The notes: generated by a model from the sequence alone, not told the origin. Counted from the first letter of the stretch, positions 1-8,143 are shown. The stretch: 8,144 nt of DNA from an uncultured Planctomycetota bacterium (GCA_903925435.1 CAIYFF010000195.1:1-8144); one strand, 5' to 3'. Program-made: numbers and translations.

Positions 1-367
1 AGTCGTTGGTCGGGTCGAAGGTCGGATTGTCGGTGACCGTCTCCGTGATCTCACTGTCCTGGAGCACCGGCTCGTCCTTCGTGATCTCCTTCTCGGGCTC
101 CGGCGGGGGAGGCGGAGGCGGCTCCTCGATCTGCTTCTGATCCTGGAGCTGCATCTCGACCTTGATCTCCTCGGTCTTGGTCGCGGTGGCCGGGATCAGC
201 ACGTAGGCGAGAAGCAGGACCACAGCGTGGGCGACCGCCGAGAGGATCAACCACGGTGCGTGGCGAATCTGCTCGGCCATCAGGTCCTGGAACGACGGCT
301 GCTCCTGCTCCCAGATCGGGAGCACCTTGGAGTCGACGTGGAGCTTGGTGGGGTCTATTTGGGCCAT
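1..367 (-). CDS. Single-pass membrane protein with TonB-like proline-rich segment, N-terminal part (3' end outside window)
   Basis: The ATG is at 367-365 and the frame stays open to the window edge, giving 122 residues without a stop. Visible layout: a hydrophilic N-terminus of about 37 residues beginning MAQIDPTKLHVDSK; one hydrophobic helix at about residues 38-60 (PWLILSAVAHAVVLLLAYVL); then an acidic, lysine-containing stretch with seven consecutive prolines at residues 83-89 (EEPPPPPPPEPEKE), followed by a Thr/Asp/Glu-rich region. A cytoplasmic N-terminus, one membrane anchor and a Pro/Glu-rich linker is the architecture of TonB/TolA-type energy transducers, but the C-terminal domain that would settle this lies outside the window. 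TonB usually has a shorter cytoplasmic tail, so it may instead be a larger envelope protein with a TonB-like anchor. GC-rich third positions fit real coding sequence. A GGAG lies 14 nt before the ATG, too far for a typical ribosome-binding site. The gene is very likely real; its function is a guess. Confidence 0.82.
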   Translation of the reverse strand, partial: MAQIDPTKLHVDSKVLPIWEQEQPSFQDLMAEQIRHAPWLILSAVAHAVVLLLAYVLIPATATKTEEIKVEMQLQDQKQIEEPPPPPPPEPEKEITKDEPVLQDSEITETVTDNPTFDPTND

Positions 368-496
368 GGGACGTCGCTTTTCTCCGATGCTCAGGCTGGC
401 GCGGCTTGCGTCAGTCGGCAGCGAATGCCCGTGCAACGGCGCGGGCTGAGAGGGGGTTCAGCGGGCGCGAAAGTAGAGCGGCGGCGATGGGGGCGA

Positions 497-520
497 GCAA
501 GCGCGGCGCGTGACGCTTGC
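497..520 (-). terminator. Inverted repeat downstream of the SurA-like gene, possible terminator or processing hairpin
   Basis: Perfect 7-bp arms (GCAAGCG and CGCTTGC, at 497-503 and 514-520) with a 10-nt loop start about 47 nt after the SurA-like stop codon. They lie inside the 199-nt gap before the next minus-strand gene. No run of T follows on the minus strand, so this is not a canonical intrinsic terminator. The rest of 368-566 shows no credible small gene. Confidence 0.35.
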
Positions 521-566
521 GACGGAAGAACCGAGGCCGTGAGCCCCGACCTGCCAGGCTCCTCGC

Positions 567-1595
567 TCAGGCCCCGCCGTTGCGGAGGTCCGCAGGCTGC
601 CAGACATGGGTGCGCTCCTTGGCGCGCCGGCGGGTCTGCTCGAGGAGCCGGTCCTGGATCCGCTGCTCCAAGAGGTCGCGGATCAGCTTTTGGACTTCGG
701 GCGAATCGAACGGCTCCTTCTTGGGAGGCTCGTATTCGAGCACCTTCCAGAGGCGAAACCCGCTGCCGCCCTCGATCGGGTCCGACACCTTGTCCTTGGG
801 GCCGGCGAGCGCGAACTCGACCTGGTCCTGGCGCCTCGTCTGCTTCGACTCTTCGTCGATGCGCAGCACTTCGGGCGCCAGCGCGCCGGACTTCTCGAAC
901 CGGGTGGCCAGTTCTTGCGGCGAGAGCAGTTCCTTCTTCCACACCTCTGCCGCCTCCTGCGCCGCCTGCTGCGCGCCGGGTCCCGAGAAGGCCACCGAGC
1001 CCAGCACCGCGAGGCTGCCGCGCTCGAACTCCTTCAGGTTCTCGCGGTAAAAGGTCCGCATCATCCGCGGCGTGATGAACAGGTTGCGCTGGTTGTTGAA
1101 GCGCGTGTTGATCGCCATCGCGCGCGTCAGGCTCGACATCTTGTCGACGCGCTGTTCCCGCACGAAGGTCTCCCAGTTGCGGCCTTGGCGCGCCTGTTCT
1201 TCGGTGACCGCCTGCAGCGTGCCGAGCTTGCGGACCAGCTCGCGCTCTTCGTCGCGCATCTGGTCCTGAAAGATCGACTCGACGCGGTCTGGCGGAAAGA
1301 TGCCCAGCGTGATCGCGCCCTGCGCGAGCGCGTGCTGGTCGATCTTGCTGTTGAGGTTGCGCTGCATCAGCGCGCGCTTCTCGCCGATCGGCAGTTGGCG
1401 GCCGCGCTCTTGCTCTGCCGTTCGGATCTGGCCCAGCGTCAGCGCGAGCACCTCGCGGTTCAGGATCACGGCGTCGTTGACCGTCGCCATCACGCGGTCG
1501 AGCAGCACGGCGCCCTGCAGCGGATCCTCTTGCGCGCACAGCGGCACGTGGAGGCAGCAAGCGAGCAGCAGAGTGCGGGCGCGCGGTCCGTTCAT
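567..1595 (-). CDS. SurA-like periplasmic peptidyl-prolyl isomerase/chaperone (parvulin family, degenerate)
   Basis: A protein of 342 residues, probably a chaperone for exported or outer-membrane proteins. Residues 1-22 look like a Sec signal peptide: arginines at 5 and 7, a hydrophobic core, and likely cleavage after LCA before QED. Residues 31-165 resemble the SurA N-terminal domain, opening with LLDRVMATVNDAVILNREVL, close to the family pattern (V-N-D-x-V-I-x-x-x-E). Residues 184-290 follow the parvulin layout: a YRENLKEF lead-in, a beta strand (SLAVLGSVAFS), a helix, then DKVSDPIEGGSGFRLWKVLEY, matching the usual end of a rotamase domain. The central Gly-Gly-Asp-Leu-Gly-type motif is absent, so isomerase activity is doubtful. 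The C-terminus is charged and helical. The ATG at 1595-1593 overlaps the mfd stop as ATGA, which fixes the start and suggests translational coupling. E. coli SurA is longer (428 residues, two parvulin domains); this protein has one. Confidence 0.85.
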   Translation of the reverse strand: MNGPRARTLLLACCLHVPLCAQEDPLQGAVLLDRVMATVNDAVILNREVLALTLGQIRTAEQERGRQLPIGEKRALMQRNLNSKIDQHALAQGAITLGIFPPDRVESIFQDQMRDEERELVRKLGTLQAVTEEQARQGRNWETFVREQRVDKMSSLTRAMAINTRFNNQRNLFITPRMMRTFYRENLKEFERGSLAVLGSVAFSGPGAQQAAQEAAEVWKKELLSPQELATRFEKSGALAPEVLRIDEESKQTRRQDQVEFALAGPKDKVSDPIEGGSGFRLWKVLEYEPPKKEPFDSPEVQKLIRDLLEQRIQDRLLEQTRRRAKERTHVWQPADLRNGGA

Positions 1596-4500
1596 CGGCG
1601 GCGCATCTTGTGCGCGGGCGCGCGGCCGGACAAGGCGTCGAGCAAGAACTGCAGCACGTCCTCGCCCTTTGGCTTCTTGCCTCGGAACGGCGGCAGCATC
1701 AGGTGCGTGCGGCCCGCTTCGACGGGGCGAACGTCCGCAAAGCAGTCGAGCCAGCTGCCGCCGAGCGGCACGCCCGGCGGATGCCGCACGACGAGGCGGT
1801 CGTCGTCGACCCATTGCACCGACAGGAGCCCGAGGCCCTGCAACGCGTGCTTCAAGCGGAACGTGTTGAGCAGGTTCTGCACCGGCGCAGGCAACGCGCC
1901 AAAGCGGTCGCGAAGGTCCTGCTGCAGCGTTTGCAGTTGTTCGTCGTCGACAGCCGCGTCCATCTCGCGCAGCAGTTCGAGTCGCAGGCGCGGATCGGCG
2001 AGGAACTTCTCGGGCAAGTGCGCACGCAGTCGCAGGTCGACGTCGACTTCGACGACCGTGTGCAGCGCGGGCCGCTTCTCCTTGTGCGCCTGCACTGCTT
2101 GCTGCAGCAGTTGGCAATACATGTCGTAGCCGACCGCCGCGATGTGGCCCGATTGCTGCGGCCCGAGCAGGTTGCCAGCGCCGCGGATCTCGAGGTCCTT
2201 CATCGCGATCGCAAAGCCTGCGCCGAGTTGCGACAGCTCCTCGAGCGCCTTCAGCCGCTTCTTCGCGTCCTCGCTCGGTGGCGCGTCGTGGTCGAGCATG
2301 AGGTAGCACCACGCCTTCTGGTCGTTGCGGCCGACGCGGCCGCGGAGTTGGTGCAACTCGCCGAGTCCGAACTGATCCGCGCGGTCGATGAGGATCGTGT
2401 TGGCGCGCGGCAGGTCGAGGCCGTTCTCGACGATCGTGGTCGAGACCAGGATGTCGAATTCGCCGCGCACGAATGCGCGCACGGTCTTCTCGACCTCGTC
2501 CTCGTTCATCTGGCCGTGGCCGATCGCGACGCGCGCGCCCGGCGCGAGCTTGCGCAGTCGCGTGGCGATGGGCTCGAGGTCGGCGATGCGGTTGTGCAGG
2601 TAGAACACTTGCCCGCCGCGCGCGAGTTCGCGCGTCACCGCTTCGTGCAGCAGATGGTCGTCGCGGAACACGACGCGCGTCTCGACGTCTTGCCGTCCCG
2701 GTGGTGGCGTCGCGAGCGTGCTGATCGCGCGGATGCCGAGCAGCGAGCTATGCAGCGTGCGCGGGATCGGCGTGGCGGACAGCGTCAGCACGTCGACGTC
2801 GGTGCGCAGCTGCTTCAGCTTCTCCTTCTGCCGCACGCCAAAGCGCTGCTCCTCGTCGACGACGATCAGCGCGAGGTCCTTCCATTCGACGCTCTGGCCG
2901 AGCAGTTGGTGCGTGCCGACCACGACGTCGACCTGCCCTTGCAGCAGGCGCTCGTGCACTTCCTTGCGTTCCTTCGTCGTCCGGTAGCGCGACAGCAATT
3001 CGACGCGCACGCCAAACGGCTCGCACCTGCGCTGGAACGTGCGCGCGTGTTGCTCCGCGAGGATCGTCGTCGGCACTAGCACTGCGACCTGTCGACCGTG
3101 GAGCGCCACGCGGAAGACCGACCGCAGCGCGACCTCGGTCTTGCCAAAACCGACGTCGCCGCACAGCAGGCGATCCATCGGCGTCGGCTTCTCGAGGTCC
3201 GCCTTGATGTCGGTCCACGCCGTCGCTTGGTCCTCGGTGTCGCGGAACGGAAACGCGTCGAGGAAGTCGCGCTCGACGGGGTCCTGCGTGTGCGGCGGCC
3301 GCTGGATCTTGGCGCGCGCGGCCTGCACTTCGAGCAGGTCGGCCGCCATGTCGAACACTGCTTCTTGGACCTGTTCCTTGCGGCGCGAGAAGCCTTTGCC
3401 GCCGAGCTTGTCGAGCTGGATGCCCGCCTTGCTGCCGACGTACTTCTGGACGAGGTGGATCTTGCTCGCGGGGACGAGCAGCGTCACGTCGTCGGCGAAG
3501 CACAGGCGCAGATGGTCCTCGGCGCTCTCGCCTCGCTCGACGAGTTCCATGCCGAGGAACCGGCCGATGCCGTGCACTGCGTGCACGACGTAATCGCCAG
3601 GGCCCAGCTCGAAGAAGCTCTGGATCGCGCGGCTCGGCGCCGCCACGCGTTCGCGCACGCGCGCTTGCTGCGGCACGCCGGCGAACTCCACGTTGGACAG
3701 CACCGTGCACGAGAGGTCGGGCACGCGGAAGCCGCGCGAGATCGCGCCGATGCGCAGCGAGACCTGCTCCTTGTCGAGGTCGATCTGCTTGTGCGCGAAG
3801 ATCTCCAGCAGGCGCTGTCGCTCCGACTCGCTGCGGCACACGAGCAGCACGCGCCCTTGCATGCCGCGCACCGAACGCAGGCGACCGGTGGGGTCAGCTT
3901 CGCCCGAACCGACGGCGCTGCCCGCGGACAGGATCTTGAGGTCGAGGTCGTGGCTCGGCAGCGCCGAGAGTCGCAACTGCGCGCAGTTGCGCAATTCGTC
4001 ATCGAGCGCTGCGAGGCCGCGCGGGAAGCCGCTGTCGAAGCTCGCCAACATCGAGGTGCGCTGTTCGATCCGCAACGGCTCGTAGAACACGACGAGGAGG
4101 TCGCGGAGCTCGACGTGCGACAGCACGGTCGCGTCGTCTTCGAGCGCGTCGCTCGCGCCAAACAGCAGTTCGACGCGTTCCTTCACTTCGACCGTGCGCT
4201 GGCTCGTCGGATCGAACGATCGAATCGACTCCAGCGTGCGGTCGAAGAACTCGAATCGCAGCGCTGCGTCGGCGCCCAACGGGAACACATCGACGACGTC
4301 GCCGCGCGCGCTCACTTCGCCCGGCGCCAACACCAGCGGCACGGAGCGAAGGCCCGCAGCGCTCGCTTGCTGCAGCAGCGCGTCGCGTTCGAGTTGCTGG
4401 CCTGCGTGCAGCACGACGCGGCCCTTCTGCAGCGCCTTCTTGGCGGGAGCCTTCTGCAGCAGGGCTTCCATGCAGCCAACCGTCACCGAGCGCGGCTTCT

Positions 4501-4837
4501 GCGCATTGGCGAGCGCCTTGTGTCGTTCGCTGCGCGTCTGCGGATCGGGTTGCTGCGCGTCGTCGAGTTCTTGCTTCGGCAGCACCGAGGACGCGATCGA
4601 GAAGCATGCGAGGTCCGATTGGATCTGCATGCTGTCGACGTCGTCGGCGGTGAGGACGAGCGTCCTGCCCTTGTGGCGCTGCAGCACGCACGCGAGCAAC
4701 AACGCAGCGCTGCCGCCCCAGAGTCCGCCGACTTTGCGATGGCTGCAAAGCTCGACGGCCTCGAACACGCGCCGCACGGTTGGCAACGCGGCAAACTCGG
4801 CAAGGAGCCGATCCAACGGGTCGACGAGCTGCGGCAT
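1592..4837 (-). CDS. mfd: Transcription-repair coupling factor Mfd
   Basis: A protein of 1081 residues, the ATP-driven translocase that removes RNA polymerase stalled at DNA lesions and recruits UvrA. Domains in order: UvrB-like module, residues about 1-330, including VSARGDVVDVFPLG (175-188) and SFDPTSQRT; a D3-like segment, about 330-400; the RNA-polymerase-interaction (CarD-like) domain, about 410-475, with GDYVVHAVHGIGRF; and the RecG-like motor, about 530-870. The motor shows Walker A GDVGFGKTE (560-568), DEEQ box (661-664), SATPIPRT (687-694), GHGQM (773-777) and QLRGRVGR (830-837). The translocation region LGAGFAIAMKDLEIRGAGNLLG follows at 871-892. The C-terminal domain spans about 928-1081. 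E. coli Mfd has 1148 residues; the shortening lies mainly in the UvrB-like part. The start chosen is the ATG at 4837, 16 nt after the rnc stop. An upstream extension of the frame would overlap rnc and carries no Mfd-like sequence. No Shine-Dalgarno is seen, so coupling to rnc translation is likely. Confidence 0.97.
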   Translation of the reverse strand: MPQLVDPLDRLLAEFAALPTVRRVFEAVELCSHRKVGGLWGGSAALLLACVLQRHKGRTLVLTADDVDSMQIQSDLACFSIASSVLPKQELDDAQQPDPQTRSERHKALANAQKPRSVTVGCMEALLQKAPAKKALQKGRVVLHAGQQLERDALLQQASAAGLRSVPLVLAPGEVSARGDVVDVFPLGADAALRFEFFDRTLESIRSFDPTSQRTVEVKERVELLFGASDALEDDATVLSHVELRDLLVVFYEPLRIEQRTSMLASFDSGFPRGLAALDDELRNCAQLRLSALPSHDLDLKILSAGSAVGSGEADPTGRLRSVRGMQGRVLLVCRSESERQRLLEIFAHKQIDLDKEQVSLRIGAISRGFRVPDLSCTVLSNVEFAGVPQQARVRERVAAPSRAIQSFFELGPGDYVVHAVHGIGRFLGMELVERGESAEDHLRLCFADDVTLLVPASKIHLVQKYVGSKAGIQLDKLGGKGFSRRKEQVQEAVFDMAADLLEVQAARAKIQRPPHTQDPVERDFLDAFPFRDTEDQATAWTDIKADLEKPTPMDRLLCGDVGFGKTEVALRSVFRVALHGRQVAVLVPTTILAEQHARTFQRRCEPFGVRVELLSRYRTTKERKEVHERLLQGQVDVVVGTHQLLGQSVEWKDLALIVVDEEQRFGVRQKEKLKQLRTDVDVLTLSATPIPRTLHSSLLGIRAISTLATPPPGRQDVETRVVFRDDHLLHEAVTRELARGGQVFYLHNRIADLEPIATRLRKLAPGARVAIGHGQMNEDEVEKTVRAFVRGEFDILVSTTIVENGLDLPRANTILIDRADQFGLGELHQLRGRVGRNDQKAWCYLMLDHDAPPSEDAKKRLKALEELSQLGAGFAIAMKDLEIRGAGNLLGPQQSGHIAAVGYDMYCQLLQQAVQAHKEKRPALHTVVEVDVDLRLRAHLPEKFLADPRLRLELLREMDAAVDDEQLQTLQQDLRDRFGALPAPVQNLLNTFRLKHALQGLGLLSVQWVDDDRLVVRHPPGVPLGGSWLDCFADVRPVEAGRTHLMLPPFRGKKPKGEDVLQFLLDALSGRAPAHKMRRR

Positions 4838-4853
4838 CGTGCGGTCGCGCGGG

Positions 4854-5588
4854 TCAGGCTTGCGCGGCGTTCGTTTCGTCGCGCAGCTTGTGCAGGAGGC
4901 GGGCGGCCGCAGCTTTCTCTGCCGAGCGCTTGTTCGGGCCCGAACCTTCCGCCGAGCGGTCGTCAGGCAAGCGCGCGAGCACGCGGAACTGCTGCTCGTG
5001 CTGCAGGCCGCTCGTGCCGACCAGGTCGTAGCGCGGCTGGCCGAGCTTGTGACGTTGGCAGTGGTGCAGCAGCGCGGTCTTGCTGTCGATCGCCGGCGCA
5101 TCCTCGGACGGCTCGGCGGCCGCGTTGCTGAGCACGTGGCGCTTCACGAACGAGCGCGCCGCGCGCACGCCGCCGTCGAGGTAGATCGCGCCGAGCACCG
5201 CTTCGACGAGATCGGCGAGGATGCGTTCGCCGTCGCGCTCATTGGTGCGCAGTCCCTTGCCGACGAGCAGGTGGTTGGACAGGTCGAGCTTGCGCGCGAT
5301 CGCCGCGAGCGGCTTGCGGCTCACGTAGTGCGAGCGCGTCTCGGTCAGCTGGCCTTCGGGGATCTCGGGTTCCTTTTGGAACAACGCGTCGGCGACCGCG
5401 AAGTTGAGGATCGCGTCGCCCAAGAACTCGAGCCGCTCGTAGTTGCGCTTGCCTTCGTTGCCCGTCGATGCGTGCGTCAGCGCGCGATCGAGATGGTCCA
5501 AGTCCGTGAACTCGTGGCCGAGCTCCTTCGCCAACGCACGAAGCAGTCGTCGGCGGGCATCCTTGGGCGCAGAAGAACGGTCGGGCAT
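4854..5588 (-). CDS. rnc: Ribonuclease III
   Basis: A protein of 244 residues, the Mg2+-dependent endonuclease that cuts double-stranded RNA in rRNA precursors and structured mRNAs. The catalytic domain is at about residues 11-152, with the signature NYERLEFLGDAIL (49-61). By comparison with E. coli RNase III, the acidic site residues are all present: Glu54, Asp58, Glu78 (in PEGQL), Asp126 and Glu129 (in ADLVEAVLGAIYLDGG). The double-stranded-RNA-binding domain is at about residues 167-237, from DSKTALLHHCQ to the basic helix NKRSAEKAAAARLLHKL. The length is slightly above that of E. coli (226), mainly from the N-terminal tail and the interdomain linker. The ATG is at 5588-5586, with no clear ribosome-binding site before it. 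The gene leads a tight cluster with mfd (16-nt gap) and the SurA-like gene. RNase III often controls its own mRNA through a leader hairpin; only a weak 5-bp stem (5615-5633) is seen here. Confidence 0.97.
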   Translation of the reverse strand: MPDRSSAPKDARRRLLRALAKELGHEFTDLDHLDRALTHASTGNEGKRNYERLEFLGDAILNFAVADALFQKEPEIPEGQLTETRSHYVSRKPLAAIARKLDLSNHLLVGKGLRTNERDGERILADLVEAVLGAIYLDGGVRAARSFVKRHVLSNAAAEPSEDAPAIDSKTALLHHCQRHKLGQPRYDLVGTSGLQHEQQFRVLARLPDDRSAEGSGPNKRSAEKAAAARLLHKLRDETNAAQA

Positions 5589-5668
5589 AGGAAGGTGAGA
5601 GGCGGCAGGCTAGTGCCAGCGGCGCGTTCTGGCTACCTCCCGGCGGGCCTGCATTGGGGCGGCGCGGC

Positions 5669-5696
5669 GGAACCGCCCGTCGCAACGGGCGATTCC
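5669..5696 (-). terminator. Strong hairpin just downstream of typA, probable terminator or 3'-end stabiliser
   Basis: The minus-strand RNA can form a 12-bp stem: GGAA, then U, then CGCCCGU, paired with ACGGGCG, then G, then UUCC, closing a 4-nt UGCG loop. It begins 16 nt past the typA stop codon. The one imperfect position is a G-U wobble in the minus-strand transcript but a C-A mismatch on the plus strand, which fits function in the typA mRNA. No T tract follows, so it would be an atypical intrinsic terminator, an RNA-stability element or a Rho-associated structure. It also lies about 80 nt upstream of rnc. Confidence 0.5.
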
Positions 5697-5712
5697 TGTC
5701 GGCCTCAGCGAC

Positions 5713-7548
<1,836 letters not shown>

Positions 7549-7746
7549 GAAAGTGCGGTCGGTGAGCCCGGCGGCGAAGTTGGCCGGGATTTGGGGGCGA
7601 GGATCATCGCCGCGAACGGCGAATGTGCAACGGGGGGCTGGGGCAACGCGCGCCGGCAGTGGTGCGGTGCGGCCGTTCTCCTGGGGCCTCGCACGCTGCA
7701 AGGCCGCAGCGGCCGCCACGTATTGCTGCCGTTCGGCGCGCTTCGA
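7549..7746 (-). other. Non-coding gap: typA leader and UPF0016-gene trailer
   Basis: These 198 nt hold no credible gene. Two inverted repeats are visible. One is GGCCGC, a single A, then GCGGCC at 7702-7714, about 33 nt after the UPF0016 stop; folded, it gives a 5-bp stem with a 3-nt loop and could help end that transcript, though no T run follows. The other is at 7607-7622, with 6-bp arms TCGCCG and CGGCGA around a 4-nt loop (UUCG in the minus-strand RNA), about 58 nt upstream of the typA ATG. A TTGCAC before the second hairpin could be a -35 element, but no matching -10 is convincing, so no promoter is called. Confidence 0.4.
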
Positions 7747-8007
7747 TCAGGCCTTGATCAGGGTCCAGATGCCGATCGCCACAAAACCAAGACCCGCGAT
7801 CCACTGCAGCATCTTCGGGCTGATCACCGCCGTCACTGCCTGCCCGGCCATCACGCCAATCGCAGACGAGAGCACCAAGGCTGCGGCCGAGCCCAAGAAC
7901 ACCGACCACTTCGACACCTGCCCGTTCGCCGCGAACGTCATCGTCGCGAGCTGCGTCTTGTCGCCGAGTTCGGCGAGGAACACCGTGGTGAAGACGGATG
8001 CGATCAG
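7747..8007 (-). CDS. Half-size UPF0016/GDT1 (TMEM165-type) membrane protein, putative Mn2+/Ca2+ transporter; start uncertain
   Basis: The frame contains AELGDKTQLAT, the acidic Glu-x-Gly-Asp-Lys-Thr signature of the UPF0016/GDT1 family, whose members export or exchange manganese and calcium. About three hydrophobic helices are visible: the signature helix, then WSVFLGSAAALVLSSAIGVMAG, then MLQWIAGLGFVAIGIWTL, ending LIKA. Most family members carry two such repeats; this gene encodes one, so a working transporter would need at least a dimer. The start is a problem. Family-like sequence begins near DWKLIASVFTTVFLAELGDK, yet no in-frame ATG, GTG or TTG lies upstream. The first conventional start is a GTG at 7983 (78 residues), which would remove part of the first helix. 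I chose a CTG at 8007-8005 (86 residues), which has AGGGA 7 nt before it. The stop is a TGA at 7749-7747. Confidence 0.78.
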   Translation of the reverse strand: MIASVFTTVFLAELGDKTQLATMTFAANGQVSKWSVFLGSAAALVLSSAIGVMAGQAVTAVISPKMLQWIAGLGFVAIGIWTLIKA

Positions 8008-8016
8008 TTTCCAATC

Positions 8017-8083
8017 CCTGCGCGGACCGTAGCGCGCGGCGGGGCGAACGGCACGCGCGCGGCGGTAGCTTGGGGCGCGCAGG
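8017..8083 (-). promoter_or_regulatory. Nested inverted repeat in the leader of the UPF0016 gene, covering a possible ribosome-binding site
   Basis: Read on the minus strand, CCTGCGCG (8083-8076) pairs perfectly over 8 bp with CGCGCAGG (8024-8017). Inside it, ACCG (8066-8063) pairs with CGGT (8029-8026), and GCGCGC (8060-8055) pairs with GCGCGC (8037-8032), leaving a 17-nt loop. The 3' outer arm contains the AGG of AGGGA (8019-8015), the only Shine-Dalgarno-like sequence near the gene start. The repeat also begins immediately after the upstream stop codon, so it may be that gene's terminator, although no T run follows. G+C-rich sequence forms stems easily, so this is tentative. Confidence 0.4.
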
Positions 8084-8143
8084 TCAGCTCTCGAACACGG
8101 CCTCGATCGTCTTTGCGTCGAGTAGTCGGATGCCGATCGCGTC
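8084..8143 (-). CDS. C-terminal end of an unidentified protein (5' part outside window)
   Basis: Nineteen codons read DAIGIRLLDAKTIEAVFES and end in TGA at 8086-8084. About 16 of 19 third positions are G or C, clearly more than in the competing minus-strand frame of the UPF0016 gene across the same bases. A protein-like, mildly amphipathic ending and position directly upstream on the same strand fit the tail of a real gene. Too little is visible to suggest a family. Confidence 0.5.
   Translation of the reverse strand, partial: DAIGIRLLDAKTIEAVFES

Noticed and set aside
11..20. Lipoprotein signal in the SurA-like protein (Cys at residues 13-14 or 20)
   Set aside because: The hydrophobic stretch before residues 13-14 is too short and VPLC does not fit a lipobox; a normal signal peptide with cleavage after LCA fits better. 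Coordinates given here are residue numbers in that protein.
606..2129. Plus-strand open frame of about 507 codons opposite the SurA-like gene and the end of mfd
   Set aside because: Its predicted protein is Arg/Leu/Ala-rich with no recognisable domain, and it lies antisense to well-supported genes. Long antisense frames are expected where third positions are nearly all G or C.
1596..2312. Upstream extension of the SurA-like frame into mfd
   Set aside because: Overlaps mfd coding sequence and would bury the clear signal peptide inside the protein.
4838..5101. Upstream extension of the mfd frame by 88 codons
   Set aside because: It would lie inside rnc, is Arg/Ser/Thr-rich and unlike Mfd; the ATG at 4837 gives a sensible N-terminus.
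3098..5131. Plus-strand open frame of about 677 codons opposite mfd and rnc
   Set aside because: Composition shadow: repetitive His/Arg/Glu/Ala-rich protein with no motifs, fully antisense to genes with intact catalytic motifs.
5615..5633. Hairpin GCCAG/CTGGC in the rnc leader as an RNase III autoregulation site
   Set aside because: Only 5 bp with a 9-nt loop, far shorter than typical RNase III substrates; could easily be chance.
7549..7719. Upstream extension of the typA frame by 57 codons
   Set aside because: Ala/Pro/Arg-rich noise; the ATG at 7548 yields the conserved BipA N-terminus only a few residues before the first GTPase motif.
8008..8083. Manganese riboswitch of the yybP-ykoY type before the UPF0016 gene
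   Set aside because: The region is only 76 nt and I could not find the conserved loop sequences of that riboswitch; only generic G+C-rich stems are present.
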